Source of the DNA: Xenorhabdus sp. IM139775
GTDB taxonomy: Bacteria > Pseudomonadota > Gammaproteobacteria > Enterobacterales > Enterobacteriaceae
NCBI RefSeq assembly: GCF_028598745.1
Contig: NZ_JAQRFK010000022.1
Location: forward strand, 1 to 48,374
Direction: 5' to 3'
DNA: 48,374 nt
Numbering within the stretch: position 1 is the first letter of the stretch; each line of letters begins with the position of its first letter. The notes beneath the pieces were generated by a model that saw only the letters and a program-made list of their open reading frames with translations, was not told the DNA's origin and searched no databases. A program made the position numbers and the translations under genes. Below are positions 17,923-28,155 of this stretch, piece after piece.

Positions 17923-20799
17923 TTAACGATAATCTCCAATCGGTGCACAAGAGCAATGTAAATTGCGGTCACCGTAAACATCATCAAGGCGTTTCACTGT
18001 CGGCCAGTATTTATTGGCTTTGGTTTCCACCGTCGGGAAAACGGCAATTTCACGGCTGTATGCGTGATCCCAGTCAGAAACCAATTCAACCTGAACGTGC
18101 GGCGCATTAACCAGTGGGTTATCTTCCAAAGGCCATTCTCCGTTTGCCACTTGGCGGATTTCTTGCCGAATCGCCAGCATGGCGTCAATAAAGCGATCAA
18201 TTTCAACTTTACTTTCTGATTCCGTTGGCTCAACCATCAAGGTGCCCGCGACCGGGAATGACATGGTTGGCGCATGGAAACCATAGTCAATCAGACGCTT
18301 GGCGATATCCATCTCACTGATGCCGAATTCTTCTTTCAAGGGGCGGATATCCAGAATACATTCGTGGGCAACGTACCCATCTCGTCCGGTATAGAGGATT
18401 TCATAAGCCCCTTTCAGGCGGGCGGCAATGTAGTTTGCATTCAGGATCGCCACCTGACTGGCTTGTTTCAGCCCTTTTGCCCCCATCATGCGAATATACA
18501 TCCAGCTAATCGGCAGAATGGATGCACTGCCAAATGGCGCGGCGGATACAGCACCTAATGTCGTGACACCATCCATTTCAACCACGGAATGACCGGGCAA
18601 AAAGGGTGCAAGATGTTTTTTCACGCCAATCGGCCCCATGCCCGGGCCGCCGCCGCCATGTGGAATACAGAAGGTTTTGTGCAGGTTCAGGTGCGAAACA
18701 TCTGCACCAATAAAGCCCGGCGTGGTGATACCCACTTGAGCGTTCATGTTGGCACCATCAAGGTAAACCTGACCACCATGTTGATGAATGACTTCACAAA
18801 TTTCACGGATGGTTTCTTCATACACTCCGTGAGTGGATGGGTAAGTCACCATGATGCAAGCCAGATCGTCACGGTGTTGTTCCGCTTTTTCACGCAAATC
18901 TGCCAGATCGATGTTGCCTTCTTTGTCACAGTTGACGACAACAACGGTCATCCCCGCCATATGGGCAGAAGCCGGATTAGTGCCGTGGGCAGAACTTGGG
19001 ATCAGGCAAACATGGCGATGTTGTTCACCACGGCTGGCATAATAGCGACGAATGGCCAACAGCCCCGCATACTCCCCTTGTGCACCGGAGTTTGGCTGCA
19101 TACAAACAGCATCATATCCCGTCAAGAGCACCAACCAATGGGAAAGCTGGCTGATCAGTTGGTGATAACCCTGCGCTTGTTCTGGCGGGCAGAAAGGGTG
19201 CATATCGGTAAATTCAGGCCAGGTAATCGGCATGATTTCCGCTGCGGCATTCAGTTTCATGGTACATGAACCCAGCGGGATCATGGCTTGGTTCAGCGCC
19301 AGATCTTTACGCTCCAGACTGTGCATATAACGCATCATGTCGGTTTCGCTGTGGTAACGGCGGAAGTTTTCATGGGCCAACATTTCGTCATTACGCAGCA
19401 TGGAGGCTGGAATAGATTGGCTGCCTGTCGCGGCTTCACGATCCAAGGCAGCAACATCCAGTATTGCCTCCGAACCCGTGATCACTTGGAACAGCGTGAT
19501 CAAATCATCCCGGCTGGTCTTTTCGCTCAATGACACGCCAACCGCACCAAGAATATCGGTACGCAGGTTAATTTGCGCTTTCGCCGCTCTTGCCAGCACC
19601 TGCGCTTTATCTGACACTTCGATGGCCAGCGTATCAAACCAGGTTTGATGACGCAGTGTGATGCCCGCTTGTTGCAGGCCGGCAGCCAGAATATCGGTCA
19701 GTCGGTGGATACGGTTAGCAATGCGCTGCAAGCCTTCTGCACCATGATAAACGGCGTACATGCCGGCGATATTCGCCAGCAAGACTTGAGAAGTACAGAT
19801 ATTGGAGTTCGCTTTTTCACGGCGAATATGTTGCTCGCGGGTTTGCATCGCCATGCGCAATGCCCTGTTACCCGCTGCATCTCGGGAAACCCCGATAATA
19901 CGCCCCGGCATGGAACGCTTGAATTCATCCCGGCAAGCAAAGAAGGCCGCATGGGGGCCGCCATAGCCCATCGGCACACCGAAACGCTGGGCGGAACCAA
20001 ATACAATGTCAGCCCCTTGTTGACCCGGCGCGGTCAGGATGACCAGTGCCATCAAATCCGCGGCAACACTGACAATGATCTTACGCGCTTTCAGTGTTGC
20101 AATCAGGTCGCGGTAATCGTGGACTTCCCCCGTGGTACCGACTTGTTGCAGCAGGACACCAAAGATACCTTCCAGTTCCAGTACTTTTTCTGCTTTATCA
20201 ACAATGACGTCAAATCCAAAAGTTTCGGCGCGGGTACGCACAACATCCAAAGTCTGTGGATGAATATCATCGGCCACAAAGAAACGTTCAGCCCTTTTCA
20301 GTTTGCTGATCCGTTTTGCCATTGCCATGGCTTCTGCGGCTGCCGTTGCTTCATCCAATAGTGAAGCAGAGGCAAGTTCCAATCCCGTCAGGTCAATGGT
20401 GACTTGCTGGAAGTTCAGTAAAGCCTCTAACCGGCCTTGGGATACTTCGGGTTGATAAGGGGTATATGCGGTATACCAGCCGGGATTTTCCAGCAAATTA
20501 CGCAAAATGACGGGGGGAAGTATTGACGGTGAATACCCCATACCGATATACGATTGATAGCGCTGGTTCCGGCTCGCCATCGCTTTCAATTCAGCCAATG
20601 CCTGTTGTTCAGTCGCACTTTCACCAATCGCAGGAGGCTCTGATAATGCGATATCACGAGGAACGATTTTATTGGTCAGCTCATCAAGAGAATGTGTACC
20701 GACTATTGCCAGCATCTCTGTTTGCTGTTTGGCAGAAGAACCAATGTGACGGCGAATGAATTCACCTTGATTTTCAAGTTGGGTTAGTGTCTGGGTCAT
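17923..20799 (-). CDS. gcvP: Glycine dehydrogenase (decarboxylating), P protein
   Basis: PLP enzyme that decarboxylates glycine and loads the aminomethyl group onto lipoyl-GcvH. The start is ATG 20799 ([14 protein letters not shown]), giving 958 aa versus 957 in E. coli; an upstream in-frame extension ([14 protein letters not shown]) lies in the terminator spacer and is not likely coding. The PLP lysine is in [20 protein letters not shown]. The glycine-rich loop [12 protein letters not shown] and the N-terminal [12 protein letters not shown] are typical. It is the third gene of the gcvT-gcvH-gcvP operon, separated from gcvH by a terminator-like hairpin that may lower its expression. Confidence 0.97.
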   Translation of the reverse strand: MTQTLTQLENQGEFIRRHIGSSAKQQTEMLAIVGTHSLDELTNKIVPRDIALSEPPAIGESATEQQALAELKAMASRNQRYQSYIGMGYSPSILPPVILRNLLENPGWYTAYTPYQPEVSQGRLEALLNFQQVTIDLTGLELASASLLDEATAAAEAMAMAKRISKLKRAERFFVADDIHPQTLDVVRTRAETFGFDVIVDKAEKVLELEGIFGVLLQQVGTTGEVHDYRDLIATLKARKIIVSVAADLMALVILTAPGQQGADIVFGSAQRFGVPMGYGGPHAAFFACRDEFKRSMPGRIIGVSRDAAGNRALRMAMQTREQHIRREKANSNICTSQVLLANIAGMYAVYHGAEGLQRIANRIHRLTDILAAGLQQAGITLRHQTWFDTLAIEVSDKAQVLARAAKAQINLRTDILGAVGVSLSEKTSRDDLITLFQVITGSEAILDVAALDREAATGSQSIPASMLRNDEMLAHENFRRYHSETDMMRYMHSLERKDLALNQAMIPLGSCTMKLNAAAEIMPITWPEFTDMHPFCPPEQAQGYHQLISQLSHWLVLLTGYDAVCMQPNSGAQGEYAGLLAIRRYYASRGEQHRHVCLIPSSAHGTNPASAHMAGMTVVVVNCDKEGNIDLADLREKAEQHRDDLACIMVTYPSTHGVYEETIREICEVIHQHGGQVYLDGANMNAQVGITTPGFIGADVSHLNLHKTFCIPHGGGGPGMGPIGVKKHLAPFLPGHSVVEMDGVTTLGAVSAAPFGSASILPISWMYIRMMGAKGLKQASQVAILNANYIAARLKGAYEILYTGRDGYVAHECILDIRPLKEEFGISEMDIAKRLIDYGFHAPTMSFPVAGTLMVEPTESESKVEIDRFIDAMLAIRQEIRQVANGEWPLEDNPLVNAPHVQVELVSDWDHAYSREIAVFPTVETKANKYWPTVKRLDDVYGDRNLHCSCAPIGDYR

Positions 20800-20837
20800 T
20801 GATGATAATTTCCTGAAACTCGCTATGCCTTTTATGC

Positions 20838-20872
20838 AAAAAAATGCCCCATTCACAAAGTGATATGGGGCG
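20838..20872 (-). terminator. Intrinsic-terminator-like hairpin between gcvH and gcvP
   Basis: On the minus strand GCCCCAT pairs with ATGGGGC around a 12-base loop, followed by TTTTTTT. It looks like a full Rho-independent terminator inside an operon, so it could act as a partial stop. Confidence 0.8.
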
Positions 20873-20884
20873 ATTCAAAAGTCA

Positions 20885-21277
20885 TTACTCGTCTTCTTCC
20901 AAGAGTGACTGATAGCTTTCGGCATCAAGCAAATGAGTCAGTTCACTCTCATCAGTGATTTTAATCCGGAACAGCCAACCTTCGTTATAGGGCTCACTGT
21001 TCACTAATTCGGGAGCGCTTTCCAGCTCAGGGTTGACCGCGATAACGTGACCACTCAATGGGGCGTAAATATCCGAAGCAGCTTTCACTGACTCTACAAC
21101 GGCACAATCATCACCACTATTGACTTCTGTGCCTATTTCAGGCAAATCAACAAATACCATATCGCCCAATAAGTTCTGGGCATGTTCGGTGATCCCTACG
21201 GTGTATTCACCATTGCCTTCCGAACGAACCCACTCATGTGATTCTGTGTATTTTAATTCTGTTGGTACATGACTCAT
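20885..21277 (-). CDS. gcvH: Glycine cleavage system H protein
   Basis: Lipoyl carrier that shuttles the aminomethyl group between P, T and L proteins. The 130 aa product has the lipoylated Lys65 in [12 protein letters not shown], the same number as in E. coli, and the fold start [14 protein letters not shown]. The L protein is dihydrolipoamide dehydrogenase, whose gene lpd is also in this window. It lies 17 bases after gcvT, so the two are co-transcribed. Confidence 0.97.
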   Translation of the reverse strand: MSHVPTELKYTESHEWVRSEGNGEYTVGITEHAQNLLGDMVFVDLPEIGTEVNSGDDCAVVESVKAASDIYAPLSGHVIAVNPELESAPELVNSEPYNEGWLFRIKITDESELTHLLDAESYQSLLEEDE

Positions 21278-21294
21278 CGTTGTCTTCTCCTTTT

Positions 21295-22395
21295 TTATTT
21301 ATCGACAAGTGGTTTACCCATCCGCACAAAGCCCGGTTTAACAACCTGAACGGGCATTTCGCGATTGCGGATCTGGACAACCGCCTGCTCACCAATCCCT
21401 TGCGGAACACGCGCAAGGGCTATGCTAAATCCTAAAGTCGGGGAGAATGTTCCACTGGTAATCACGCCAGAACGCATTTCGCCGGCACCATCCGTAAAGC
21501 TGACCGTTAAACCACCACGCAATACGCCTTTTTCACGCATCACCAAGCCAACCAATTGTTCAGCTCCGGTTTCGCGTTGTCTCTCCAGTGCCTCACGGCC
21601 AATAAACTGGCGATCTTCCGGTTTCCAGGCAACGGTCCATCCCATGTTGGCGGCCAGCGGTGAAATGGTTTCATCCATTTCTTGCCCATAAAGGTTCATG
21701 CCCGCTTCAAGACGCAATGTGTCACGCGCCCCTAATCCAGCGGGTTTTACGCCTGCTGCCAGCAACTGTTGCCAGAAATCTGCCGCTTGTTCTTTGGGCA
21801 AGGCAATTTCATAACCCGCTTCACCGGTATAACCTGTTGTTGCAATAAACACATTTCCCGACTGAACGCCAAAGAAAGGTTTCATTCCCATGATTGCGTG
21901 CTTCTGCTCATCACTGAGCAGTGATTGGACTTTGGCTTGCGCGGTTGGCCCCTGAACAGCAATCAGCGCCAAATCATCACGCACCGTGATCTCAACGTCA
22001 TATTTCTCAGCATGTTGGTTAATCCATGCCAAGTCTTTCTCACGGGTTGCTGAGTTAACCACCATGCGATAAAAGTGATCAGTGAAGAAATAGACAATCA
22101 GGTCATCAATGACACCACCAGAAGCCGTTAACATTCCGGTATACAGCGCCTTGCCTTGTTCGGTGAGTTTGGCAATGTCATTAGCCAGAAGGTAACGGAG
22201 AAAATCACGGCAACCTGTCCCGTGTAAATCCACAATCGTCATATGGGAAACGTCGAACATACCGGCATCAGTACGCACGGTATGATGCTCGTCGAGTTGT
22301 GAACCATAGTGCAGCGGCATCATCCAGCCATGAAAATCTACCATGCGTGCCCCGCATGCCAGATGTTGATCATATAGTGGGGTGTGTTTTGACAT
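21295..22395 (-). CDS. gcvT: Aminomethyltransferase, glycine cleavage T protein
   Basis: Transfers the one-carbon unit to tetrahydrofolate, giving 5,10-methylene-THF and ammonia. The 366 aa product opens with [20 protein letters not shown] and contains GMFDVSHM and the folate-binding [20 protein letters not shown]. The C-terminal barrel ends [11 protein letters not shown]. It is the first gene of gcvTHP. The long leader to 22767 carries a PurR-like box and a CTAAT word (22561-22565, minus strand) of the type bound by GcvA in E. coli. Confidence 0.97.
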   Translation of the reverse strand: MSKHTPLYDQHLACGARMVDFHGWMMPLHYGSQLDEHHTVRTDAGMFDVSHMTIVDLHGTGCRDFLRYLLANDIAKLTEQGKALYTGMLTASGGVIDDLIVYFFTDHFYRMVVNSATREKDLAWINQHAEKYDVEITVRDDLALIAVQGPTAQAKVQSLLSDEQKHAIMGMKPFFGVQSGNVFIATTGYTGEAGYEIALPKEQAADFWQQLLAAGVKPAGLGARDTLRLEAGMNLYGQEMDETISPLAANMGWTVAWKPEDRQFIGREALERQRETGAEQLVGLVMREKGVLRGGLTVSFTDGAGEMRSGVITSGTFSPTLGFSIALARVPQGIGEQAVVQIRNREMPVQVVKPGFVRMGKPLVDK

Positions 22396-22498
22396 TATTT
22401 CCCTCTTTACGTTCTTGACATGAAAACATTCGTGACCTGAAAAAATACGGCGTATTAACCGGCAGATGTTGGATCATGAAGCAAAGAAGCGGTTAATC

Positions 22499-22514
22499 AC
22501 GCAAACGATACCTT
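22499..22514. promoter_or_regulatory. PurR-like operator upstream of gcvT
   Basis: ACGCAAACGATACCTT matches the PurR consensus ANGCAANCGNTTNCNT at ten of eleven fixed positions. In E. coli gcvTHP is repressed by PurR, which fits. An overlapping GATACCTTAGGTATC inverted repeat (22507-22521) may be an alternative site. No glycine-riboswitch core was recognised in this leader. Confidence 0.6.
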
Positions 22515-22683
22515 AGGTATCAGAAGTTATCACTGAAACAGGAAATGAACCATAAAATAAATTAGCTGCATTACCTTGGTAACCCGAAAAGGTGCTCACC
22601 GACATGCAGAATTTTTGTCTGATTTATGGCAACCAGCACGCTAATTATTTTTAATAAATGACAAAAAACACTCTTTTTGGATT

Positions 22684-22730
22684 AAAAAAAGACGAAAGTG
22701 TGAAGCAAATCGTCTTAACACACTTTCGTC
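22684..22730 (-). terminator. Intrinsic terminator after ubiI
   Basis: GACGAAAGTGTG (22691-22702) and CACACTTTCGTC (22719-22730) form a perfect 12-bp stem with a 16-base loop. On the minus strand the stem is followed by seven T. Confidence 0.9.
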
Positions 22731-22767
22731 TGACATGAGAAAAACTAATTCTAAATAACAGGCTGAA

Positions 22768-24000
22768 TTAGATTTTTTCAAGCGAAGCAGTTTGAGAAAC
22801 CAACCAATCAGGGAGGTCATTAAGTCCCATCGCATGGCGGAGCAATTGCGGTTTCATTCCCGGCAAGTGATCAGCCAGTGTTAATCCAATACCCCGCAAT
22901 AACTTTTTAGCCCGGTTATTGCCATCAAATAGCTGACGGAAACCCTGCATGCCTGCGAGCATGATCGCAGCACTGTGTTTGCGGCGACGTTCATAACGTC
23001 CCAGATAGAGATACTGACCGATATCTTTGCCTTGCTGGTTTAATCGACTCAATTCACCTATCAGTTCTGCCACATCCATCAAACCGAGATTAACCCCCTG
23101 ACCCGCCAGCGGATGGATAGTGTGTGCCGCATCACCCAATAGTGCCAATCGATGGGCGGCAAAGTTGCGGGCATAACGTCCTGTCAGTGGAATGGTTTGC
23201 CGATCACTGATGAGTTCACATTGACCAAGGCGCATATTGAATGTCGCACTCAATTGTCGATTAAACAGCGCCGGTGCCATAGCTTTGCACTGTTGCGCAG
23301 ATTCAGCCGGCAGTGACCAGACGATCGAACATGAGTGAGCATCCGGCAGTGGCAGGAAAGCCAGTATGCCATCAGCATGGAATACCTGACGCGCAACACC
23401 TTCATGAGACTCTTCAGTACGAATGGTGGCGACCAACGCAGAGTGTTCATAATCCCAGAAAGTCAACGGAATATCGGCATGTTGACGCAACCAAGAGTGA
23501 GCACCGTCTGCACCCACCACAAGGCGAGATGTGAGCATGGTTCCATCAGATAAGGTAATGAAGGCTTCGTTTTCTCCCCAAGCCACATTTTTGAGCACGG
23601 ATGGCGTAAAAATCGTCACATCCGGCAGATTTTCCGCACGTCGCCAGAGCGCTTGTCGGATCACCTTGTTTTCGATGATATGACCCAGATGTGCCAGACC
23701 ATTTTCCGCCGCACTGAACTGAATACGCCCGAAATTATCCTGATCCCAAACCTCCATGCCCTGATAGGCGCAGGCTCGCATCGCGAGAATATCCTGCCAG
23801 ACACCAAGGTGGGTGAGTAACCGCTCACTGGCAGCATTGATGGCTGAAACCCGCAACGCATATTCATCATTGGCATCAAATGACTTGGTCGGTGGATGCT
23901 CTTCTACCATCGCGATGCGCAGACCGCTACCTTGCAAACCACAGGCCAGCGCAAGGCCAACCATCCCGCCCCCTGCGATCACCACATCAAATGATTGCAT
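22768..24000 (-). CDS. ubiI: 2-octaprenylphenol hydroxylase (C5), UbiI
   Basis: FAD monooxygenase that adds the C5 hydroxyl in aerobic ubiquinone synthesis. The N-terminal dinucleotide fold is DVVIAGGGMVGLALACGL, the middle motif is VVGADGAHSWLR, and the second FAD motif is LLGDAAHTIHPLAGQGVNLG. The start is ATG 24000 (MQSFDVV), giving 410 aa; an in-frame upstream extension overlaps the end of ubiH and is not favoured. It is the last gene of ygfB-pepP-ubiH-ubiI and is followed by a strong terminator. Confidence 0.95.
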   Translation of the reverse strand: MQSFDVVIAGGGMVGLALACGLQGSGLRIAMVEEHPPTKSFDANDEYALRVSAINAASERLLTHLGVWQDILAMRACAYQGMEVWDQDNFGRIQFSAAENGLAHLGHIIENKVIRQALWRRAENLPDVTIFTPSVLKNVAWGENEAFITLSDGTMLTSRLVVGADGAHSWLRQHADIPLTFWDYEHSALVATIRTEESHEGVARQVFHADGILAFLPLPDAHSCSIVWSLPAESAQQCKAMAPALFNRQLSATFNMRLGQCELISDRQTIPLTGRYARNFAAHRLALLGDAAHTIHPLAGQGVNLGLMDVAELIGELSRLNQQGKDIGQYLYLGRYERRRKHSAAIMLAGMQGFRQLFDGNNRAKKLLRGIGLTLADHLPGMKPQLLRHAMGLNDLPDWLVSQTASLEKI

Positions 24001-24013
24001 TTTTTCTTTCCTC

Positions 24014-25213
24014 TTAATCTGCCAAATCTGCCAACGGTGACTGCGCAACCCAACCTAATGTCTGACGGGCAAACCGATCCCGCAGCGGGGATAATTTTTC
24101 CATGGTCATCAAGCCCAAATTACGCCCCATTTTTAACGGTAAGTAGTCATTGGCGAATAACCTGACCAGCCCATCCGTGATCCCAATGGTGGCTTCACGA
24201 TCTGCCTGACGCTGTTGCTGATATTGTGCCAGCACGCGATAAGCACCAATGTCCTGACCTGAAACAGCCGCGGCTGCAATAACCTGCGCCAACGCCATGA
24301 CATCACGCATCCCTAAGTTAAAACCCTGCCCGGCAATCGGATGCAGGGTTTGGGAGGCATTACCGACCAAAGCCAGACGATGGCTAATTTGCCTGTCGGC
24401 TGTCGATAAAGCCAATGGGTAACTATGCCGTTGACCACTTTCCTGCATTTTCCCCAGACGCCAGCCAAATGCGGTTTGCAGGTGTTGAAGGAATTCACTC
24501 TGGCTCCACCCATTAATTTCTGACTGTTTTTCCAGTGGATGACACCACACCAGTGAACTGCGCCCTTCCGACATGGGCAATAGCGCCAATGGGCCATGTT
24601 TGGTAAAACGCTCAAATGCCCTGCCTTGAGGATGTTCGGAAGTCAGTACATTGGCAATAATGGCGGTCTGCGCATAAGAGTGTTGCTGGAATGGGATGTT
24701 GCACGCTTGGGCTATCGCCGAGTGGCTGCCATCCGCCGCGACCAACAGTTCCCCGGTCAGTTTTTCGCCATTATCCAGCAAAACTTCCACCGAATTTTCC
24801 AAACGCGCAACGGAACTCACTCTGGCCGGGCAATAAAGTTTAATATTTGGCGACTGTTTCAATAAATCAAAAAGATGAATCCCGGCATCATGCAACTCAA
24901 TCACATTGCCCAATGCCGGAATAGCATAATCATCGGCGCGGATGTTGACGAAACCGCTGTTACCACGGTCGCTGACATGGACGTGAGTGATTGGGGTCAC
25001 ACAATGTTGCAGAGCAGGCCAAATACCGATCTGATTCAGGCGTTGGCATGTACCATAAGCCAAGGCAATCGCCCTTGCATCAAAACCAGAGTGTTCCTTG
25101 GCCGGTTCTGCCACTTCAATCAAGGAGACTTGCAATTGCCCCCGACTCAGCGAAGCAATAGCCAGAGCCAATGTCGCCCCTGTCATTCCTCCGCCCACAA
25201 TAATCACGTTCAT
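24014..25213 (-). CDS. ubiH: 2-octaprenyl-6-methoxyphenol hydroxylase (C1), UbiH
   Basis: FAD monooxygenase for the C1 hydroxylation of ubiquinone synthesis, part of the cytosolic Ubi complex. The N-terminal FAD motif is VIIVGGGMTGATLALAI, the middle motif VAADGSHSAIA, and the C-terminal motif VGNASQTLHPIAGQGFNLG, distinctive of UbiH (Asn rather than Asp after Gly). The start is ATG 25213 with AGGAAG five bases upstream; GTG 25219 lies two codons earlier and overlaps that site. The product is 399 aa. It is a paralogue of the next gene, ubiI. Confidence 0.95.
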   Translation of the reverse strand: MNVIIVGGGMTGATLALAIASLSRGQLQVSLIEVAEPAKEHSGFDARAIALAYGTCQRLNQIGIWPALQHCVTPITHVHVSDRGNSGFVNIRADDYAIPALGNVIELHDAGIHLFDLLKQSPNIKLYCPARVSSVARLENSVEVLLDNGEKLTGELLVAADGSHSAIAQACNIPFQQHSYAQTAIIANVLTSEHPQGRAFERFTKHGPLALLPMSEGRSSLVWCHPLEKQSEINGWSQSEFLQHLQTAFGWRLGKMQESGQRHSYPLALSTADRQISHRLALVGNASQTLHPIAGQGFNLGMRDVMALAQVIAAAAVSGQDIGAYRVLAQYQQQRQADREATIGITDGLVRLFANDYLPLKMGRNLGLMTMEKLSPLRDRFARQTLGWVAQSPLADLAD

Positions 25214-25233
25214 TATCACTTCCTGATTACTTT

Positions 25234-25261
25234 TGTCCTTAACCCTGTGTCCTTAACCCTG
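25234..25261. repeat. 14-bp tandem duplication across the pepP stop
   Basis: TGTCCTTAACCCTG occurs twice in direct tandem. The second unit contains the pepP stop codon (25253-25255); the first repeats the same sequence in the ubiH spacer. It appears to be a recent slippage event. Confidence 0.9.
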
Positions 25262-26569
25262 TTTTGCCTGTGCCATCTGAGCTTCGATCTCATCCGGATC
25301 TTTGACGACAAATTCAGTCAGGTTTTCATTTCCGGTTTCCGTTATCACAATGTCATCTTCAATACGGATACCGATACCACGGTATTCCGGCGGGACATCG
25401 GCATCGTAGGCAATGTAAAGCCCCGGTTCGACAGTCAGCACCATGCCGGGTTCCAGAATACGATCGCGATCAACACCGTAATGACCGACATCATGTACAT
25501 CCAGCCCCAACCAGTGGCTCAAACCATGCATGAAAAATTGACGATAAGCATTGGTTTCGATCAATTGTTCGACTTCACCGTGCATAATTCCCAATTTTAC
25601 CAATCCCGTCACCATGACACGCACAACGTGTCCCGTGACCTCACTGATGCTGGTGCCGGGCCTGTACAATTCAATGGAAAGGTTGTTGGCGTCCAGAACA
25701 ATGTCATAGATTTCACGCTGAGGGCGTGTAAACTTGCCATTGACCGGAAACGTCCGGGTAATATCGCCGGCATAACCCTCATATTCACACCCCGCATCGA
25801 TCAACACCAAATCGCCATCTCTCATGCGACACTCATTTTCAGTGTAATGCAGGATACAGGCGTTTTCTCCCGCCCCGACAATGGTGTTATAAGCCGGGTA
25901 ACGCGCTCCCTGACGAGTGAATTCATGATGAATTTCGGCTTCAAGCTGATATTCAAACATATCAGGATGACAAGCCTGCATGGCTCTGGTATGCGCCTCG
26001 GCACTAATTTCTCCGGCTTTGCGGATGATGTCTAATTCAGTTTCTGATTTAAACAGGCGCATTTCATGCAGCCACGGCCGCCAGTCTGCCATGACCGTTG
26101 GCGCACGGAGGTTACGACGGCTGTTTTTGCGCAATTTGTCCAAGGCACTAAAGACGATGTTATCCGCGTATTCAAATTCGCCTTGAGCGTGATAAACCAC
26201 TTCCAAGCCATTCAATAACAAATAGAGTTGTTCATCGAGATCATCAAATGGCAAGGCCCGATCCACCCCCAATTTTTCCAGCGCAGCTTCTTGCCCAAGA
26301 CGGCGACCAAACCAAATTTCCGCACTCAAATCGCGAACACGATTAAACAACACGCTATGATTGTGGGTTTCATCGCTTTTGATCAGTATCAGAACCGCTT
26401 CCGGCTCACTGAACCCGGTCAGGTACAGAAAGTCACTGTGCTGACGGTAAGGATACTCACTATCTGAATTACGTGTCGCAGGCAAAGCTGAAAAAATAAT
26501 GGCCGCACTGGCCGGAGCCATTTTTGACAATAATGCCTGACGACGGGATAAATATTCTTGTTTGGTCAT
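25253..26569 (-). CDS. pepP: Xaa-Pro aminopeptidase P
   Basis: Removes N-terminal residues preceding proline; a cytoplasmic, manganese-dependent pita-bread enzyme. The 438 aa product is close to E. coli PepP (441 aa). Metal ligands fall in VLIDAGCEYEGYAGDITRTF (two Asp), HGLSHWLGLDVHDVG (His), LTVEPGLYI (Glu) and GIRIEDDIVIT (Glu). It lies between ygfB and ubiH, as in E. coli. Its stop codon lies within a 14-bp tandem duplication. Confidence 0.96.
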   Translation of the reverse strand: MTKQEYLSRRQALLSKMAPASAAIIFSALPATRNSDSEYPYRQHSDFLYLTGFSEPEAVLILIKSDETHNHSVLFNRVRDLSAEIWFGRRLGQEAALEKLGVDRALPFDDLDEQLYLLLNGLEVVYHAQGEFEYADNIVFSALDKLRKNSRRNLRAPTVMADWRPWLHEMRLFKSETELDIIRKAGEISAEAHTRAMQACHPDMFEYQLEAEIHHEFTRQGARYPAYNTIVGAGENACILHYTENECRMRDGDLVLIDAGCEYEGYAGDITRTFPVNGKFTRPQREIYDIVLDANNLSIELYRPGTSISEVTGHVVRVMVTGLVKLGIMHGEVEQLIETNAYRQFFMHGLSHWLGLDVHDVGHYGVDRDRILEPGMVLTVEPGLYIAYDADVPPEYRGIGIRIEDDIVITETGNENLTEFVVKDPDEIEAQMAQAKQG

Positions 26570-26616
26570 ACCCTCTCCTGCAATTCCATTATTATTAGTT
26601 GGGTGAATATCGCCAA

Positions 26617-27204
26617 TCAGTGCAATGTTGGTTTTTCACTTTTTGCACTGTCTGCGGTTTTCGGTGTCGCTAACGCGATATAGCAGAGTTGAACCGCAAC
26701 ACGGACATATTCCAAAACTTCTTCAAGGGCTTGGGAGAGTTCTTCCTGATCTTCGCTTTCATCATAGCCCAACATGCCGATGTCACGTAAATCGGTGATA
26801 ATTTCTTTAATTTCTGGCTGTTCTGTCAATTTGGGATTGGCTACGCCCAACCCAAGCAGAAAGTGGTTTACCCATCCCGACAACGCATCTGCGCAGGCAA
26901 AAACCCCGGCTTCTTCATCAGGGAGCAACAGATTAAACGTGAAAGTATTATCATCCAGCAATTCAAACGTCGTTTCGTACAATTCCCTGAGCGGCAGAGC
27001 CAAAACCTGAGAAAATGCCAGGCCATCATTAGCAAGATCATGCACCAACGTCTGCCAACGACTATCATGATGACTGCCATGGTTGCCGCTACAGAGTAAT
27101 CCACTGATTAAGCCGTGCATTTCTGCTGCTGTCAGTGCAACGGACTGTTGATGCAAAATTTCATCAAATGATTGATAATTAGGTAATGAGTTTTGTATAG
27201 ACAT
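26617..27204 (-). CDS. ygfB: UPF0149 family protein YgfB
   Basis: The 195 aa product matches the YecA/YgfB family, all-helical acidic proteins of the cytoplasm. Signature stretches are [16 protein letters not shown] near the N-terminus and [20 protein letters not shown] in the middle. The family in Pseudomonas affects AmpD-linked regulation, but the role in enterobacteria is unclear. It is the first gene of ygfB-pepP-ubiH-ubiI and is divergent from zapA across a 262-base spacer that contains a palindromic element. Confidence 0.92.
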   Translation of the reverse strand: MSIQNSLPNYQSFDEILHQQSVALTAAEMHGLISGLLCSGNHGSHHDSRWQTLVHDLANDGLAFSQVLALPLRELYETTFELLDDNTFTFNLLLPDEEAGVFACADALSGWVNHFLLGLGVANPKLTEQPEIKEIITDLRDIGMLGYDESEDQEELSQALEEVLEYVRVAVQLCYIALATPKTADSAKSEKPTLH

Positions 27205-27354
27205 GTATATTGATCATCGTTGGCGATATAAGTTCATGCTATGCTACCATCAAGGGGAGTCGCTATACCAGACAGCACACCGATATAAGGAGGAGGGCTT
27301 TTGGTATTGTACGGTAATGATTGGTGTCGGCCTTGTTTTATACCATAATTTACT

Positions 27355-27422
27355 TTATGCCCAATCGATTTCAAATTGCAACACAACTAACCAAGCCGCA
27401 ATTTGAAAGATAAGGGATATAT
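27355..27422. repeat. Palindromic intergenic element between ygfB and zapA
   Basis: TTTCAAATTGC (27369-27379) and GCAATTTGAAA (27398-27408) are exact inverted repeats. The similarity extends outward to TATGCCC on the left and GGGATATA on the right, about 68 bp in all. The core resembles the TCAAGTTGCAG end of the element at 46290, so it may be a diverged relative of the same dispersed repeat. Confidence 0.65.
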
Positions 27423-27466
27423 ATCAACATCAAGGTATCAGCACAGTAATAAATCAGGAAGGTGTC

Positions 27467-27772
27467 ATGTCTGCACAACCAGTAGATATTCAGATTTTTG
27501 GGCGGTCATTACGTGTCAATTGTCCACCAGAGCAGGTTGAAGCTTTGCAAGCTGCTGCTGAGGAACTTGATCAGCGTTTGAATAACCTCAAAGAACGCAC
27601 CAGAGTCACTAACACTGAGCAGCTGGTTTTTATTGTGGCACTGAATGTCTGTCACGAGTTGGCACAGGAAAAGATGAAAACCCGTGATTATGCTTACAAT
27701 ATGGAACAAAAAATAAAAATGCTCCAGCAGACCATCGAAAAGGCACTGTTAGAGCAAGGTAAAATCACCTGA
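27467..27772 (+). CDS. zapA: Z-ring-associated protein ZapA
   Basis: Small protein that binds and bundles FtsZ at midcell. The 101 aa product starts [20 protein letters not shown], with the N-terminal FtsZ-binding head, then a long helix ([20 protein letters not shown]) for coiled-coil tetramer formation. It is slightly shorter than E. coli ZapA (109 aa). A ribosome site GGAAGG precedes the ATG. The gene lies upstream of the 6S RNA and fau, the conserved enterobacterial order. Confidence 0.95.
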   Translation: MSAQPVDIQIFGRSLRVNCPPEQVEALQAAAEELDQRLNNLKERTRVTNTEQLVFIVALNVCHELAQEKMKTRDYAYNMEQKIKMLQQTIEKALLEQGKIT

Positions 27773-27918
27773 TACTCTACCCGTCAACATAATCTTGTTG
27801 ATAAATCAGGCAGTAGTCACTATAGATTAATATAAGCAGTTGCTTTCTTCATTTAGTTCCATACAATAGGCTTCATAGCATTGCTTAGAGCCTATTTAGA
27901 GGGTTTAAGCAGCAAAAA

Positions 27919-28104
27919 ATTTTCTCTGAGGTGTTCGTCAGCAGGTCAGTCCCCTGAGCCGATATTTCATATCCATAGAATGTGGTGCTCCGTTTCTTGT
28001 GAGCAAGCTTGGCCAGACCAAGAAGCCTAATAGCAACGACTCTACGTTCACCTTGAACCAAGGGTTCAAGGGTTACCACCTGCAACGGCATCTTGGAGAA
28101 CCCC
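27919..28104 (+). ncRNA. ssrS: 6S RNA
   Basis: Binds sigma-70 RNA polymerase and lowers its activity in stationary phase. Blocks match E. coli ssrS: TTTCTCTGAGGTGTTCG at the 5' end, CAGTCCCCTGAGCCGATAT, CATTCACC-type TTCACCTTGAACCAAGGGTT, and CATCTTGGAG near the 3' end, which pairs with the start. The estimated length is 186 nt; ends are set by analogy. It lies between zapA and fau. In E. coli it is processed from a transcript shared with the downstream gene. Confidence 0.95.
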
Positions 28105-28155
28105 CTTTTTTATCTGTTTTGTATCCTTTTCTGCATTCATTAACAGGCAGGTATC

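Noticed and set aside
22396..22683. Possible glycine riboswitch in the gcvT leader
   Set aside because: No recognisable glycine aptamer core was found on the minus strand. The PurR-like box and GcvA-type word explain the region better.
24875..26035. 386-codon frame antisense to ubiH/pepP
   Set aside because: Rich in Gln/His/Asn/Thr as expected for a shadow of two real genes; no recognisable motifs.
27203..27406. 67-codon plus-strand frame in the ygfB/zapA spacer, with an AAGGAGG-like stretch near 27287
   Set aside because: It begins at the ygfB start, runs through the palindromic element, and the ribosome-like site leads only to a 14-codon TTG frame. Composition is not gene-like.
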